DNA of 64,000 bases. Source: Bog-257 sp963846715 (GTDB lineage Bacteria; Acidobacteriota; Terriglobia; Terriglobales; Acidobacteriaceae). A program made the position numbers and the translations under genes. Shown here one piece after another: positions 53,526-63,373 of the stretch (position 1 is the stretch's first letter; each line of letters starts with the position of its first letter). The notes beneath the pieces were generated by a model. The model searched no databases. It saw nothing but the letters and a program-made list of their open reading frames with translations, and was not told where the DNA came from. The stretch spans positions 186,001 to 250,000 of the forward strand of contig CAWJXA010000005.1 of assembly GCA_963846715.1 (NCBI GenBank), written 5' to 3'.

Positions 53526-55706
53526 ATGGCCGCAGCAATCGACGGAATGGAAGACATCGTTCAAGAGTTCCTAGTCGAGAGCGCGGAGGGCCTGGACTTG
53601 CTGGAACGTGATCTCGTCGATCTGGAACGCAAGCCCGAGTCGCCCGAGCTTCTGGCAGAGATTTTTCGGGTTGTACACACGCTGAAAGGCAACAGCGGAG
53701 TGCTGGGCTATGCCAAGCTGGAGTCGGTGGCCCATGCCGGAGAAGAGTTGCTGTCCCGCTTGCGTGATGGTGAGCTATCTATGAGTCAGGAGCTCACTAC
53801 CGGGTTGTTAGCCATGGTAGATGGGATTCGCGGGATGCTGACCGCGGTTGAAGAAAATGGCAATGAAGGAGAGCACGATTGCACGTCTTTGGTGAGCTTG
53901 CTGACTGTGCTTGGAGCAAGCTCGTCGCCGGCCAAAAATCCCGGTGAAGGAGCCGAAGCCGAAAAAGGAGTGACGGGTCCCTCGGGGCTGAAGTGCCCTG
54001 GAACCACGCCCACGCCGCAGAATGGGGCGCCGGAAGCGCGCCTACCGGACTCCTCCACTGGAAGCATCAGGGTAGGGGTTGAACTGCTCGACCGCATGGT
54101 GAACCTGGTGGGAGAGCTGGTTGTGGCGCGCAGTCAAGTCTTGCATCTTACGTCAGGGCCACCCGATTCCGGGTTCGCCGACGCAGCTCAGCACCTGACA
54201 ATTGCGACCGCCGGCCTGCAAGAGTCGGTGATGAAGGCGCGAATGCAGCCCATCGGCAACCTTTGGAACAAGCTTCCCCGGCTCGTCCGCGACATGGCCG
54301 TGCAATACGGCAAGGAAATCGCAATCGAGATGAAAGGCGCGGAGATCGAACTCGACCGCACCATCCTGGAGGCCATGAAGGACCCGCTGACCCACATTCT
54401 GCGCAACGCGATCGATCACGGCATCGAGAGTCCCGGAGCACGCCAGCAAGCAGGAAAAACTCCCGCCGGCCATCTGCGATTGAACGCCTTCCAGCAAGGC
54501 GGACGGGTGTATTTGGAAATCGGTGACGATGGAGCAGGCCTTGATCTGGGTCGAGTGCGGAAGCGCGCCCTCGATCGGGGACTGATTACGGCGGAGCAGG
54601 CTGCAAACCTGAGCGAGCGCGAGTTGGCCAATCTGCTCTTTGCTCCGGGCTTCTCCACTGTGGAGACGGTGACCAACCTCTCCGGCCGGGGAGTTGGGTT
54701 GGACGTAGTGAGGACCAACATCGAACGAATTGGCGGGGTGGTCGACCTGAACAGCGTGACTGGCCGGGGAACGACGTTGAAAATCAACCTGCCACTGACG
54801 CTGGCCATTTTGCCGGCTCTGATCGTCGGCTGTGGCGGCGAGCGCTTCGCTATTCCGCAGACCAGTCTGCTTGAGTTGATTCGCCTGGAACCTGGGCATA
54901 TGCCCAACGCGATTGAGCAAGTTTACGGAGCGCCGGTCTATCGGCTGCGCGACCGGCTACTGCCCCTCATATTTCTCGATAGCCTGTTGCAGCTTCCGCG
55001 GCAAGATTCCGAGGCCCTCTATGTCGCCGTGGTGGAAGCGGGCACCCGCCAATTCGGGCTGGTCGTGGACAGGGTCAGCGATACGGAAGAACTGGTCGTC
55101 AAGCCACTGAGCCGGCAACTGAGGAAACTGACGTGCTTTGCGGGCGCGGCGATTTTGGGTGATGGACGCGTGGTGCTCATCCTCGACGTCATGGGCGTGG
55201 CACAACTGGCAAATCTCTCGAGCCACCTGTCATCCCAAACTGGAGACGAGCCAACCACACTCGCACTCCATCCGATACCTGCTCGCCAAAGTTGGATAAC
55301 CTTTCGAGGCTACGCAGGAGCCAGGTTTGCGCTGTCCACGCCAGCGGTTGTGCGCTTGGAAGAAATTCCGGCGCGGACGGTTGAGCGATCGTATGGCCGC
55401 GAGGTGATCCAGTACCGTGGGGGGATTCTGCCGCTCTTGCGCCTTTCCAACCTGTTTCATGAGCCATCACCTGAGCGCGAGGTGCTGCAGGTCATGGTGC
55501 TGCAGCAAGCCGGCGAGAGCATGGGACTGGTGGTGGACCGGATAGAGGACATCGTCGAGGAAACGGTGGAGTTCCGAAGCCAAGGACAAAGCGGCCTGTT
55601 TCAGGGAACGGCCGTGATTCAAGAGCGCGTGGCCGACGTGCTTGCCCCGAGCCGTTTGTTCGCCCTAGCGCGGGGGGCGACCACTCCAGTGGCAGCGGGC
55701 AGGTGA
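53526..55706 (+). CDS. cheA: CheA chemotaxis histidine kinase with two CheW domains
   Basis: 726 residues from ATG 53526 (GGGGAG five bases upstream; a GTG at 53520 is also possible). HPt domain with His51 in VVHTLKGNSGVLG; a short linker takes the place of the usual CheY-binding P2 domain; dimerisation domain from RVGVELLDRMVNLVGELVVARSQ; HATPase with HILRNAIDHGIE, DDGAGLD, GFSTVETVTNLSGRGVGLDVV and GRGTTLKINLPL. Two CheW-like domains follow, ~430-565 and ~580-715, where most CheA proteins have one. It phosphorylates CheY/CheB partners, which are not in the window. CheW follows 4 bp downstream. Confidence 0.93.
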   Translation: MAAAIDGMEDIVQEFLVESAEGLDLLERDLVDLERKPESPELLAEIFRVVHTLKGNSGVLGYAKLESVAHAGEELLSRLRDGELSMSQELTTGLLAMVDGIRGMLTAVEENGNEGEHDCTSLVSLLTVLGASSSPAKNPGEGAEAEKGVTGPSGLKCPGTTPTPQNGAPEARLPDSSTGSIRVGVELLDRMVNLVGELVVARSQVLHLTSGPPDSGFADAAQHLTIATAGLQESVMKARMQPIGNLWNKLPRLVRDMAVQYGKEIAIEMKGAEIELDRTILEAMKDPLTHILRNAIDHGIESPGARQQAGKTPAGHLRLNAFQQGGRVYLEIGDDGAGLDLGRVRKRALDRGLITAEQAANLSERELANLLFAPGFSTVETVTNLSGRGVGLDVVRTNIERIGGVVDLNSVTGRGTTLKINLPLTLAILPALIVGCGGERFAIPQTSLLELIRLEPGHMPNAIEQVYGAPVYRLRDRLLPLIFLDSLLQLPRQDSEALYVAVVEAGTRQFGLVVDRVSDTEELVVKPLSRQLRKLTCFAGAAILGDGRVVLILDVMGVAQLANLSSHLSSQTGDEPTTLALHPIPARQSWITFRGYAGARFALSTPAVVRLEEIPARTVERSYGREVIQYRGGILPLLRLSNLFHEPSPEREVLQVMVLQQAGESMGLVVDRIEDIVEETVEFRSQGQSGLFQGTAVIQERVADVLAPSRLFALARGATTPVAAGR

Positions 55707-55710
55707 AGTC

Positions 55711-56139
55711 ATGGATGCTGAGCTACGCTTTTGCACATTTTTCGTGGGTGGATTGTGGTTCGGCATTCCGGTCGAGTCCGTGCGCGAGATACTTCGGGAG
55801 CAGACACTGACGCGTGTGCCGCTGGCGCCGCCGGAGATCGCCGGGCTGATGAACGTGCGCGGCCAGATCGTGACCGTCGTCGATCTAAGCTCGATCCTGG
55901 AATTGCTGCCACGCTCTGCCGGCCAAGCCGCGATGAATCTCGTGTTGAGTGGCGAGAGTGGCGCGGTCAGTCTGCTGGTGGATGAAGTCGGAGAACTAGT
56001 GACGCCGGGGCACGATAGTTACGAAACGGCGCCTGAGTCGTTGTCATCGGCAGCGCGCGAACTGGTGCCGGGTGTGTACAAACTGCCGGATGGACTTTTG
56101 CATGTGCTGGCGCTGAAGGCGGTGGTGGCCCCGGCCTAG
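55711..56139 (+). CDS. cheW: CheW coupling protein
   Basis: 142 residues, single CheW domain: RFCTFFVGGLWFGIPVESVREILRE, RVPLAPPEIAGLMNVRGQIVTVVDLSSIL, AVSLLVDEVGELVTP and a final VYKLPDGLLHVLALKAVV. It couples the chemoreceptor at 56602 to CheA. It starts just after the cheA stop (TGAAGTC then ATG), so the two are co-translated. Confidence 0.93.
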   Translation: MDAELRFCTFFVGGLWFGIPVESVREILREQTLTRVPLAPPEIAGLMNVRGQIVTVVDLSSILELLPRSAGQAAMNLVLSGESGAVSLLVDEVGELVTPGHDSYETAPESLSSAARELVPGVYKLPDGLLHVLALKAVVAPA

Positions 56140-56232
56140 CCAGGAGAGGCGCGAAGAGGACGCCCCTAAAGAAGTACGTCCGTTTGCCGATGAGCTTGGC
56201 AGTCGGCTTCCCGTTTGCAAGGAGGAGTGTCC

Positions 56233-56568
56233 GTGCGCAAATCAAGTGCAATGACGGTTGCAGGCATCGTGGTGTTTTTTCTGGTGTTGGCCGGAGGAGC
56301 GCGTGGCGATGAGAATCATGTTACGGACATGCGGGCAGTGGTCCATCGCACCCAGCCGAATTATCCCGAGATTGCCAAGCGTCTGAACCTGTGCGGCGTG
56401 GTGATGGTGAAGGCGGCGGTGGCGGCTGACGGGCATGTGAAGTCCGCGACGGTGGTCAGCGGCAATCCGATTCTGGGGCAGGCTGCCAGCACGGCGGTGC
56501 GGGATTGGGTCTTTGTGCCGGGAGCGGAGGAGATGGTTACGGTCGGCGTTACTTTCAATCTGCGCTAA
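56233..56568 (+). CDS. Short TonB C-terminal domain protein
   Basis: 111 residues from GTG 56233, with a strong GGAGGAG at 56221. A signal peptide or anchor (AMTVAGIVVFFLVLAGGARG) precedes a TonB_C domain: VVHRTQPNYPEIAKRLNLCGVVMVKAAVAADGHVKSATVVSGNPILGQAASTAVRDWVFVP. It lacks the long Pro-rich spacer of true TonB, so it may bind partners in the periplasm without spanning it. It sits inside the chemotaxis cluster between cheW and the receptor, which is unusual; perhaps it links an outer-membrane signal to the receptor. Confidence 0.82.
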   Translation: MRKSSAMTVAGIVVFFLVLAGGARGDENHVTDMRAVVHRTQPNYPEIAKRLNLCGVVMVKAAVAADGHVKSATVVSGNPILGQAASTAVRDWVFVPGAEEMVTVGVTFNLR

Positions 56569-56601
56569 CAATAGGCAGCCCGCACTACGGAGCGAGCAGC
56601 G

Positions 56602-59172
56602 ATGAACTGGTTTCGCAATCTGTCCATCATCAAGAAGCTTCTTGTGAGCTTCGCCATCATCGGTGGAATGGGTGCAGCGATCTTCGTTTGCGGAGTCGCC
56701 ACGATCCGGGCCATGGTGCAGAGCAATGCGGCCTTGTACGAACATGGCGCATGCTCGCTGGACCAGGTGACCAACCTGTCCACTTCTTACCAGCAAGTGC
56801 TGGTCACATTGCGCGACGTGGCGCGGAGCGGCAACCCGGAGGACATGCGTGAGCAGATCGAATTGCGCAAGGCTTATTCCGGGCTGGTGACGCAGAGCCT
56901 GGATTTGCTGGAATCGTCCATCAGTTCACCCGTGGCCCGGCAGTCGATCGAGGAGTTTCGCAAGAACCGCACTGGCCTGCAAGTGGAGGTGGAAAAGTTC
57001 GACGAACTGGCGTTGGCGGGCAACCGACAGAGGGCTGAGCAATTACTCGACCACGGCGAGCTGAAGCGCCTCGCGGAGGCGCAGGTGGACTTGATCAACC
57101 GTATTTCAACGGCAGTCACCGCGGCGGCCAAGCAAACCAACGACCAAGCCCGCTCCGTAACCTTCCGCAGTCTGGTCCTCATGATTGGGTTTGCCGTACT
57201 AGGAACGGTATTCGAGATTCTACTTTGCTGGATCATGGTGCGAACCATCGGTAGCGTGGTGGGCGAGTTGCGAATAGCGGCAGAGCGGCTGGCGGTGGGC
57301 GATCCGGAGGTGCCGATTACAGTTCGCTCGGGCGACGAACTGGGGGCGCTGGCCGACTCGTTCCGTAAAGTGGCAGCGATGTATGAAGACCGGGCGAGTG
57401 TCACGCAGCGTATCGCGGCGGGAGACATGGATGTCAGCATAGAAGTGGCCTGCCCACACGACGTGATGGGCAAGAGCCTGCAGCTTTGCGCGGCCAACGT
57501 GCAGGCGCTGGTGCAAGACTCGACCAAGCTGGCCGAGGCGGCAGTGGCCGGGAAGCTCGACGTACGCGCCGATGCGAGCCGCTATGCAGGCGGATTCCGC
57601 GAGGTGATCGAGGGTCTGAATCGTACCTTCGAGGAGCTCCGCAAGCCGTTACGGGTGGCGACCCACATACTGGAGAAATTCAGTCATGGCGAGCTGCCCT
57701 GGCCGATTCGCGAGGAGTATCAGGGCGAGTACGACAATCTGAAGCAAAGTACGAACCGGGTGATTGAGGTAGTCAAGCAAACGCAGGCCGGGATGCGATC
57801 TCTGGTGCAGGCCGCTATCGAAGGCCAGCTCGAGGTGCGAGCCGACGCGACCAAGTATGAAGGCATTCATCGCAAACTGTTCGAGGGCATCAACCAGTTG
57901 CTGGATGCCATGCTGCTGCCCATCGCAGAGGGAAACCGGGTGCTGAAGCAGATTCGCGGCGGGAACCTGCGCGAACGCATGGAGATTGATTGCAAGGGCG
58001 AGCACCAGAAGATGAAGGAAGCCGTCAACGGGGTGCACGACTGGCTGAAAGAACTGGTGGATTACGTTACGCGTATCGCCAATGGAGACATGACTGCCCG
58101 CATGGAAACGGCGTCGGAGGACGACCAGCGACAGGAATGGCTGGTGTTGCTGAAGAGCAACATCGTTCGCCTGCAGGGCGAATTGTGGCGGCTGATTCTG
58201 GCAGCGCAAAAGGGCGACCTGTTGGCCCGGGGCGATCCCCGGCAATTCAAAGGGGCTTACGCTGAACTGCTGAATTCGGTAAACGAAATGCTGGAGGTGT
58301 TCTGTTCGGCGATGCAGCGGGTGGCACAGATGAGCGAGCCTTTATCGCAAGCGGCGGCCGAGTTGGGCCGGGTTTCGCAGGAGATGAGCTGGAGCACCGG
58401 TCAAACCGCCAACCAGGCGAACGTGGTGTCGGCGGGGTCGGAACAGGTGAGCCGTAATATCCAAACGGTGGCCACGGCTGCCGACGAGATGGGGGCCAGC
58501 ATCAACGAGATCGCCAAGAACACCGCGGAGGCGTCGAAGGTGGCGACTGCGGCGGTGCATTCGGCGGAACAGACGAATGTCACCATCGGGAAATTAGGCC
58601 AGAGTAGCGCGGAAATCGGTCAGGTGGTAAAGGTGATCACATCGATTGCGCAGCAGACCAACCTGCTGGCTTTGAATGCCACTATTGAAGCGGCGCGCGC
58701 GGGAGAAGCGGGTAAGGGCTTTGCCGTGGTGGCGAACGAGGTGAAGGAGTTGGCGAAAGAAACCGCTAAGGCAACCGAGGACATCAGCCACAGGATCGAA
58801 TCCATTCAGGCTGACACCAGAGGAGCGGTGGCGGCCATCGGGCAGATCGGTTTGGTGATCGGCCAAATCAATGACATACAAAATAATGTCGCCAGCGCAG
58901 TCGAGGAGCAGAGCGTGACGACCAATGAGATCACGCGCAGCCTGGCGGAAGCGGCCCGGGGAGGAGTAGCGATCAGCGCCAGCATTGCGGCGGTGGCGGA
59001 AGCGGCGCGTTCGGAGGCTACAGGAGTCGTGCAGACGCAGAAGTCGGCGGAGACAGTGGAAAGGATGGCGGAGGAGCTGCATGCACTTTTGGCGCGCTTT
59101 CAATATCAGAAGGCCGGGATGCCTGAACTGACAACGGCCGGCAATCGGCTGGAGACCGTGGGAGTGCGGTGA
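56602..59172 (+). CDS. Methyl-accepting chemotaxis protein with several HAMP domains
   Basis: 856 residues. TM1 ~9-32 (LLVSFAIIGGMGAAIFVCGVATI), a periplasmic four-helix-bundle sensor (4HB_MCP) to ~190, TM2 ~192-215 (LVLMIGFAVLGTVFEILLCWIMV). A HAMP domain follows (AAERLAVGDPEVPITVRSGDELGALADSF), then at least three more HAMP-like repeats between ~255 and ~570, seen as recurrent G(K/Q/D)LxxRxD units. The signalling domain ~580-840 has the invariant tip QQTNLLALNATIEAARAGEAGKGFAVVANEVKELA. A chain of HAMPs before the tip is typical of Aer2/Tlp-like poly-HAMP receptors. Co-located with cheA and cheW, its likely partners. Confidence 0.93.
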   Translation: MNWFRNLSIIKKLLVSFAIIGGMGAAIFVCGVATIRAMVQSNAALYEHGACSLDQVTNLSTSYQQVLVTLRDVARSGNPEDMREQIELRKAYSGLVTQSLDLLESSISSPVARQSIEEFRKNRTGLQVEVEKFDELALAGNRQRAEQLLDHGELKRLAEAQVDLINRISTAVTAAAKQTNDQARSVTFRSLVLMIGFAVLGTVFEILLCWIMVRTIGSVVGELRIAAERLAVGDPEVPITVRSGDELGALADSFRKVAAMYEDRASVTQRIAAGDMDVSIEVACPHDVMGKSLQLCAANVQALVQDSTKLAEAAVAGKLDVRADASRYAGGFREVIEGLNRTFEELRKPLRVATHILEKFSHGELPWPIREEYQGEYDNLKQSTNRVIEVVKQTQAGMRSLVQAAIEGQLEVRADATKYEGIHRKLFEGINQLLDAMLLPIAEGNRVLKQIRGGNLRERMEIDCKGEHQKMKEAVNGVHDWLKELVDYVTRIANGDMTARMETASEDDQRQEWLVLLKSNIVRLQGELWRLILAAQKGDLLARGDPRQFKGAYAELLNSVNEMLEVFCSAMQRVAQMSEPLSQAAAELGRVSQEMSWSTGQTANQANVVSAGSEQVSRNIQTVATAADEMGASINEIAKNTAEASKVATAAVHSAEQTNVTIGKLGQSSAEIGQVVKVITSIAQQTNLLALNATIEAARAGEAGKGFAVVANEVKELAKETAKATEDISHRIESIQADTRGAVAAIGQIGLVIGQINDIQNNVASAVEEQSVTTNEITRSLAEAARGGVAISASIAAVAEAARSEATGVVQTQKSAETVERMAEELHALLARFQYQKAGMPELTTAGNRLETVGVR

Positions 59173-59268
59173 GGTGGGATGACACCATGCCAAAATGGGC
59201 GCAGCCACCCGCCTTTAGGTCAGGCTAAGGACCGGAAAGGCTTCTTCTTCCGTGTATTTTGTGGTCTA

Positions 59269-60135
59269 ATGCAAAAGCGGTCTTTATACGATTCAGTCCG
59301 AAGTTCCTTAGGGAATATGCTCGGTTTGCCACTCTTAACTTTCTGGTCATCGCGTCGCACCGCGAACGGATTCTCATCGCAGAGCCACCTCAGCAATCTG
59401 GCTTCGACCGCGTTGTGTCTGCTGGCGCTCTTGGCCAGCGTTCCGGCGTACGGTGTGACCCACGCCAAGGTTCATAAGACCCGTCATTCTGCTGTGTATC
59501 CCGTTCCGCACTGGCACTTCAGCCGATATACGAAGATGTTTCCAGGCTCGCACGACATGCTGGTACAGCAGAACGAAGAACTGAACCGTCTGCAACTGCC
59601 TCGGATTTCGGATGAGGGAGAACTTGCGCGGTATGAGGCGACGCAGGTGCTGGTTCCGGTGAATGAGACCGATGCGCTGAAGATTGCGGCCGACTTGCCG
59701 GAGAGCCGACGTTACTGCCGCCCCTGGACCCGGGATTTTCTGCAGGATTTCAGCCAGGCGTACTACACCCAATTCCATAGCCCGTTGCAGGTGAATTCGC
59801 TGGTGCGAACGGTGGAACAGCAGCAAAGGCTACGCCGTCACAACCGCTACGCGGCGCCGGAGTGGGGTGACACGGCTTCCACCCACTTGACCGGAGTTAC
59901 CTTTGATTTGTCCCGCCGCGGCTTGACGGGCGAGCAGTACGGTTGGATCCTGGCTTACCTGCTGCCCCTGAAAGAATCGGGGATGGTAGATCCCATCGAA
60001 GAAAGCCAGCCAGTTCTGCATGTGGTAGTTTTCGAGAAATACTCCGACCATCTTGAGCTGAAGAACAGCTGGTCCGAAGCCAACGAGCCTACTGAGGCCA
60101 GCCTGTTAGGCAGCGCAGGCGCAAGCCAGCCCTAG
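59269..60135 (+). CDS. DUF5715 family secreted protein
   Basis: About 288 residues from ATG 59269; upstream in-frame codons seem non-coding, and ATG 59317 is another candidate. A hydrophobic signal (ASTALCLLALLASVPAYGV) precedes the DUF5715 domain: YCRPWTRDFLQDFSQAYYTQFHSPLQVNSLVRTVEQQQRLRRHNRYAAP and ASTHLTGVTFDLSRRGLTGEQYGWI, with conserved His and Asp residues in an arrangement like D-Ala-D-Ala or M15-type peptidases (STHLTG...FDLS). This suggests a cell-wall peptidase-like protein, not proven. Confidence 0.82.
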   Translation: MQKRSLYDSVRSSLGNMLGLPLLTFWSSRRTANGFSSQSHLSNLASTALCLLALLASVPAYGVTHAKVHKTRHSAVYPVPHWHFSRYTKMFPGSHDMLVQQNEELNRLQLPRISDEGELARYEATQVLVPVNETDALKIAADLPESRRYCRPWTRDFLQDFSQAYYTQFHSPLQVNSLVRTVEQQQRLRRHNRYAAPEWGDTASTHLTGVTFDLSRRGLTGEQYGWILAYLLPLKESGMVDPIEESQPVLHVVVFEKYSDHLELKNSWSEANEPTEASLLGSAGASQP

Positions 60136-60298
60136 CAGAATTCCACAACTGTTTGAACTCTTGCCGGCGCGGACGGTGGGAGGGTTTTCGCCGCCTGCAT
60201 CTGAGCAGGAACCAGTCAATTGGACGCTCCGTACAACGCCAGAGCGGGAATTTGAGTCTCATTGCTGACGGCAGCTGAGCTGACCGCAGGTGAGAAGA

Positions 60299-60445
60299 AT
60301 GCTTTGGACGATTTTTGCGATTCTGCTGGTTCTCTGGTTATTGGGGTGGGGCTTCCACATTGCAGGAAGCCTCATCCACCTGGTGCTGGTGTTGGCGGTG
60401 ATCGTGTTGATCATCAACCTGGTGACGGGACGAAGAACGGTTTAG
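60299..60445 (+). CDS. 48-residue Lmo0937-type membrane protein
   Basis: MLWTIFAILLVLWLLGWGFH then IAGSLIHLVLVLAVIVLIINLVTGRRTV: two membrane helices with a short Gly/His turn, and a basic tail. It matches the small Lmo0937-family membrane proteins found widely in bacteria, function unknown. AGGTGAGAAGA just upstream can serve as the ribosome site. It is too short for many gene finders. Confidence 0.75.
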   Translation: MLWTIFAILLVLWLLGWGFHIAGSLIHLVLVLAVIVLIINLVTGRRTV

Positions 60446-60698
60446 GGCGAGTGGAAGTGCCGCCCCGGCTGGAAGCCGGCTCTGGATAGAAACAGGCCGC
60501 CAGCGCGGCGCCGCAGGGGCTGTTATGAAACGTCGGCCGTCCGCTGAAGCGGACTCGCTTTGCCCTCCCAGCGCTGAATGAAGCGGTGGGCTATCACCTA
60601 TCGCCGCAGGGCGGCTGCGGACCGCTTTGTTCCCCAACCCGCCCAGGACAAGGGTTTCGTAACAGCCGCTAAAGCGCCACTCTACCGTAGCGCTATCA
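60446..60698. repeat. Intergenic hairpin-rich spacer
   Basis: Several short inverted repeats, for example GCCGGCTGGAAGCCGGC and CCGCTGAAGCGG, in REP-like style. They lie between the small membrane gene and the orphan permease end and may act as terminators or genome-wide repeats. Confidence 0.4.
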
Positions 60699-63194
60699 TC
60701 ACTCGCTCCGCAGGGCTTTCATTGGGTCTACCAACGCGGCGCGGCGGGCGGGGATGAGAGCGGCCAGAGACACGACCACCCCCACCAGCACAGTCCCCAT
60801 TAGCAATGTGAGCGGATCGCCGGAGCTGACGCCGTACAGTTGGCTACGCAATAGCCGGGCCAGCAGCAACGAAACTGGAATGGTGACGGCGATACTGATT
60901 CCGGCCAGCCATAGGACATCGGTTAGAACCAGCCGCATCACGCCGGAACGCTGCGCTCCCAGCGCCATGCGAATACCGATTTCCCGCGTGCGTTGCGCGG
61001 TGCTGTAGGCCAGCACACCGTAAAGGCCGATGGCCGCCAGCAGAACAGCCAGCACCGCAAAACTGGCCGAGAGCACGGCAATCAAGCTTTCGGTGGAGAG
61101 GTCTTCGTCGATCTGGTCGTCCACCGTTTTCATATAGGTCAGCGCGAGTTGCGGGTCCAGCTGCTGCATTGCGGAACGAATATTCGATTGCGCAAGCTGA
61201 GGCGGCTGCCAAGTGCGCACATAGAAGTAGAGCGAGTTCGGGTCAGCCAGTTGGTAACGGGGGCGAAAGACGGTGGCCAGCGGCTGTTCGCGCAAGGTGT
61301 GCTTGGTGTCTCCGACGACACCGATGATCTCCGTATCCATTTTGGAGTCGGCTGCGCCGAACGTGATCAAGTGACCGACCGCGTTGCGTGGGTCGCCGAA
61401 ATAGCGCCGCGCAAAGGCGTCGTTCACTACCGCGACATTAGGCTTGCCGGTAACATCCTGATCGGTGAAAGTGCGGCCGGCCAGCAAAGGAATTTGCAGT
61501 GCAGAAAAATAGCCGGGCGTGACCGCCGGCTCTTCCGCCTGCCTGTTGTCTTCCTCCTTGTAAACATAGCCGGCGATGGTGACGCCACCCGTCTGCGACG
61601 AGCCGATGAGGTCAGGATCGTCGGTAGCGCCGACACCGCGGGTACCGGGCAGGGCCGCCAGGGTTTGTTCCACGCGCTTGTAGAGGTCGAAGGTCTGCTC
61701 GGACTGATATCCAGCCAGGCGGGGATTAATGCCAAAAGTTACCAGGTGTCCGGCGGTGAATCCGACATCGACCGAGTGCAGGTTACGAAGCGTGCGGACG
61801 AAGAGTCCCGCGCCAACTAGCAGCATCAAGCTAAGACCGATTTGCACCGCGACGGATAGCCGACGGAAACGCAATACGCCACCGGAGCCGGTGGTATTTT
61901 GCTGCTTGAGAGAATTTGCCAGGTCGGGACGCAGGAAGCGCAACGCCGGAGCCAGACTGAACGCTAACGAAACCAGAAAGGCGAGCACAAACGCAAACAG
62001 CAGGATGCGGAAATCGGGGCGGGTATTGAATGGAAGATCGGAGGCGGAGCTGCCAACGATGCGGCGAAGCAAGGTGCGACTGACGGCAGGGGCCAGCAGC
62101 ACTCCGACGAGACCACCCAGCAGGCCGAGGATCAGTCCCTCAGTCAAAAGCTGGCGCACAATTTGCCAGCGGCCGGCGCCCATGGCATAGCGCACGCTGA
62201 TTTCGCGGGCGCGACCCGCGGCACGAACCAGCAGCAGGCTGGAGATGTTTACGCAAGCCATGACCACCAGAAGCCCGACCATGCCCATCAGGACCATCAG
62301 CGGCGTGCCGACCTGATCACGGAAGGGCGAAAAGCCGCGCGCGCTGTCGAGTAGTTGCAGTCTGGCGTCGTCGAGGAAGCGCTTGCGCCAGCGCGCCTGA
62401 TGTTGGAAGCTCTTGAACTCTTCTTCGCGCAAGCTGTGCCAGAGAAGGCCGGCCGACAGCTCGGCACGCTCGCGAGTTACGCCCGGCTGCAGACGTCCGA
62501 CCACGGTCATCCAGTAGGACTTGCGGTCGTCCAAGTCCGGCCAGCGTGGGGTAATGATGTTCTTGGCGGTCAGGGGCACGAAGACGTCTTGCGGCGAGCC
62601 GGCCACGATGCTGTGGAACTTTGGAGGAGCGACCCCAACAATGGTGAAAGGATTGGCGTTGATGTGCAGGGTTTGACCGATAACATGCGGATCGGCCCCC
62701 AGCTCACGAACCCAATAGTTAAAGCTCAACACCGCCACGGGAGCGGCGCTGGCCGATTCATCGGAGGGCAGCAGAAGACGGCCCATGGCCGATTGCAATC
62801 CGAGCACAGGAAAGTAATTGCCGGAGACCAGCTCGCAGTTCGCCATGTCGGGCTTATTGTTCCACTCAACGGACACGGTCTGCTGATCGTTGGCGATGAG
62901 GCCGGCGAAAACCGTGTTCTTCTCGCGCAGGTCGCGATACATGGGATAAGAGAAGTAATCGTTGTCCTCGCCGCCGTAGGAGTTGTAGTGTCCGGGAGCG
63001 TCGCCGGTGTAGCGCAGGCGTACCAGTTGCTCGGGATGGCTCACCGGCAAGGAGCGCAGCAGGGCCTGATCAAGCAAGGTGAAGATGGCGGTGTTGGCGC
63101 CGATGCCCAACGCCAGGGTGCCGATGGCAACCAGGGTGAAGATGGGCGACTTGCGCAGCTGGCGCAGGGCAAAACGGAGATCTTGGAGAATCAT
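60699..63194 (-). CDS. MacB-like orphan ABC permease (acidobacterial duplicated type)
   Basis: 831 residues without an ATPase domain. Order: short helical start (LRFALRQLRKSPIFTLVAIGTLALGIGANTAIFTLLDQ), MacB periplasmic core domain, FtsX-like permease block with three helices (~280-420), a second helix-periplasmic core block (~430-690) and a final FtsX block with the GIRMALGAQRSGVMRLVLTDVLWLAGISIAV pattern and LIPARRAALVDPMKALRSE tail. This double MacB/FtsX layout is the 'acidobacterial duplicated orphan permease' family, expanded in acidobacterial genomes. Presumably involved in export or envelope mechanotransmission, but no partner ATPase is near. A second copy starts beyond 63775. Confidence 0.92.
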   Translation of the reverse strand: MILQDLRFALRQLRKSPIFTLVAIGTLALGIGANTAIFTLLDQALLRSLPVSHPEQLVRLRYTGDAPGHYNSYGGEDNDYFSYPMYRDLREKNTVFAGLIANDQQTVSVEWNNKPDMANCELVSGNYFPVLGLQSAMGRLLLPSDESASAAPVAVLSFNYWVRELGADPHVIGQTLHINANPFTIVGVAPPKFHSIVAGSPQDVFVPLTAKNIITPRWPDLDDRKSYWMTVVGRLQPGVTRERAELSAGLLWHSLREEEFKSFQHQARWRKRFLDDARLQLLDSARGFSPFRDQVGTPLMVLMGMVGLLVVMACVNISSLLLVRAAGRAREISVRYAMGAGRWQIVRQLLTEGLILGLLGGLVGVLLAPAVSRTLLRRIVGSSASDLPFNTRPDFRILLFAFVLAFLVSLAFSLAPALRFLRPDLANSLKQQNTTGSGGVLRFRRLSVAVQIGLSLMLLVGAGLFVRTLRNLHSVDVGFTAGHLVTFGINPRLAGYQSEQTFDLYKRVEQTLAALPGTRGVGATDDPDLIGSSQTGGVTIAGYVYKEEDNRQAEEPAVTPGYFSALQIPLLAGRTFTDQDVTGKPNVAVVNDAFARRYFGDPRNAVGHLITFGAADSKMDTEIIGVVGDTKHTLREQPLATVFRPRYQLADPNSLYFYVRTWQPPQLAQSNIRSAMQQLDPQLALTYMKTVDDQIDEDLSTESLIAVLSASFAVLAVLLAAIGLYGVLAYSTAQRTREIGIRMALGAQRSGVMRLVLTDVLWLAGISIAVTIPVSLLLARLLRSQLYGVSSGDPLTLLMGTVLVGVVVSLAALIPARRAALVDPMKALRSE

Positions 63195-63207
63195 GAATAG
63201 CTCCTAG

Positions 63208-63306
63208 CACTCAGCACTCAGCATTCAGCGCTCGGCATTCAGCATTCAGCGCTCGGCATTCAGCAACCAGCGCTCGGCATTCAGCAACCAGCATTCAGCA
63301 ATCAGC
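63208..63306. repeat. Short degenerate tandem repeat (CATTCAGCGCTCGG type)
   Basis: Units of 7-14 bp such as CACTCAGC, CATTCAGC, CGCTCGGC and CAACCAGC repeated roughly a dozen times just upstream of the orphan permease start. Not a CRISPR, since there are no unique spacers. Confidence 0.75.
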
Positions 63307-63373
63307 CGGTTCGGGTGAGGCTGCGAATGGATGCTGACTGCCAACAAATGTCTTAATCACGCATGCCGTCCCT

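Noticed and set aside
62355..63200. 281-codon plus-strand frame inside the orphan permease
   Set aside because: Antisense shadow of a well-supported permease.
63208..63306. CRISPR-like array
   Set aside because: Units are 7-14 bp, degenerate and lack unique spacers.
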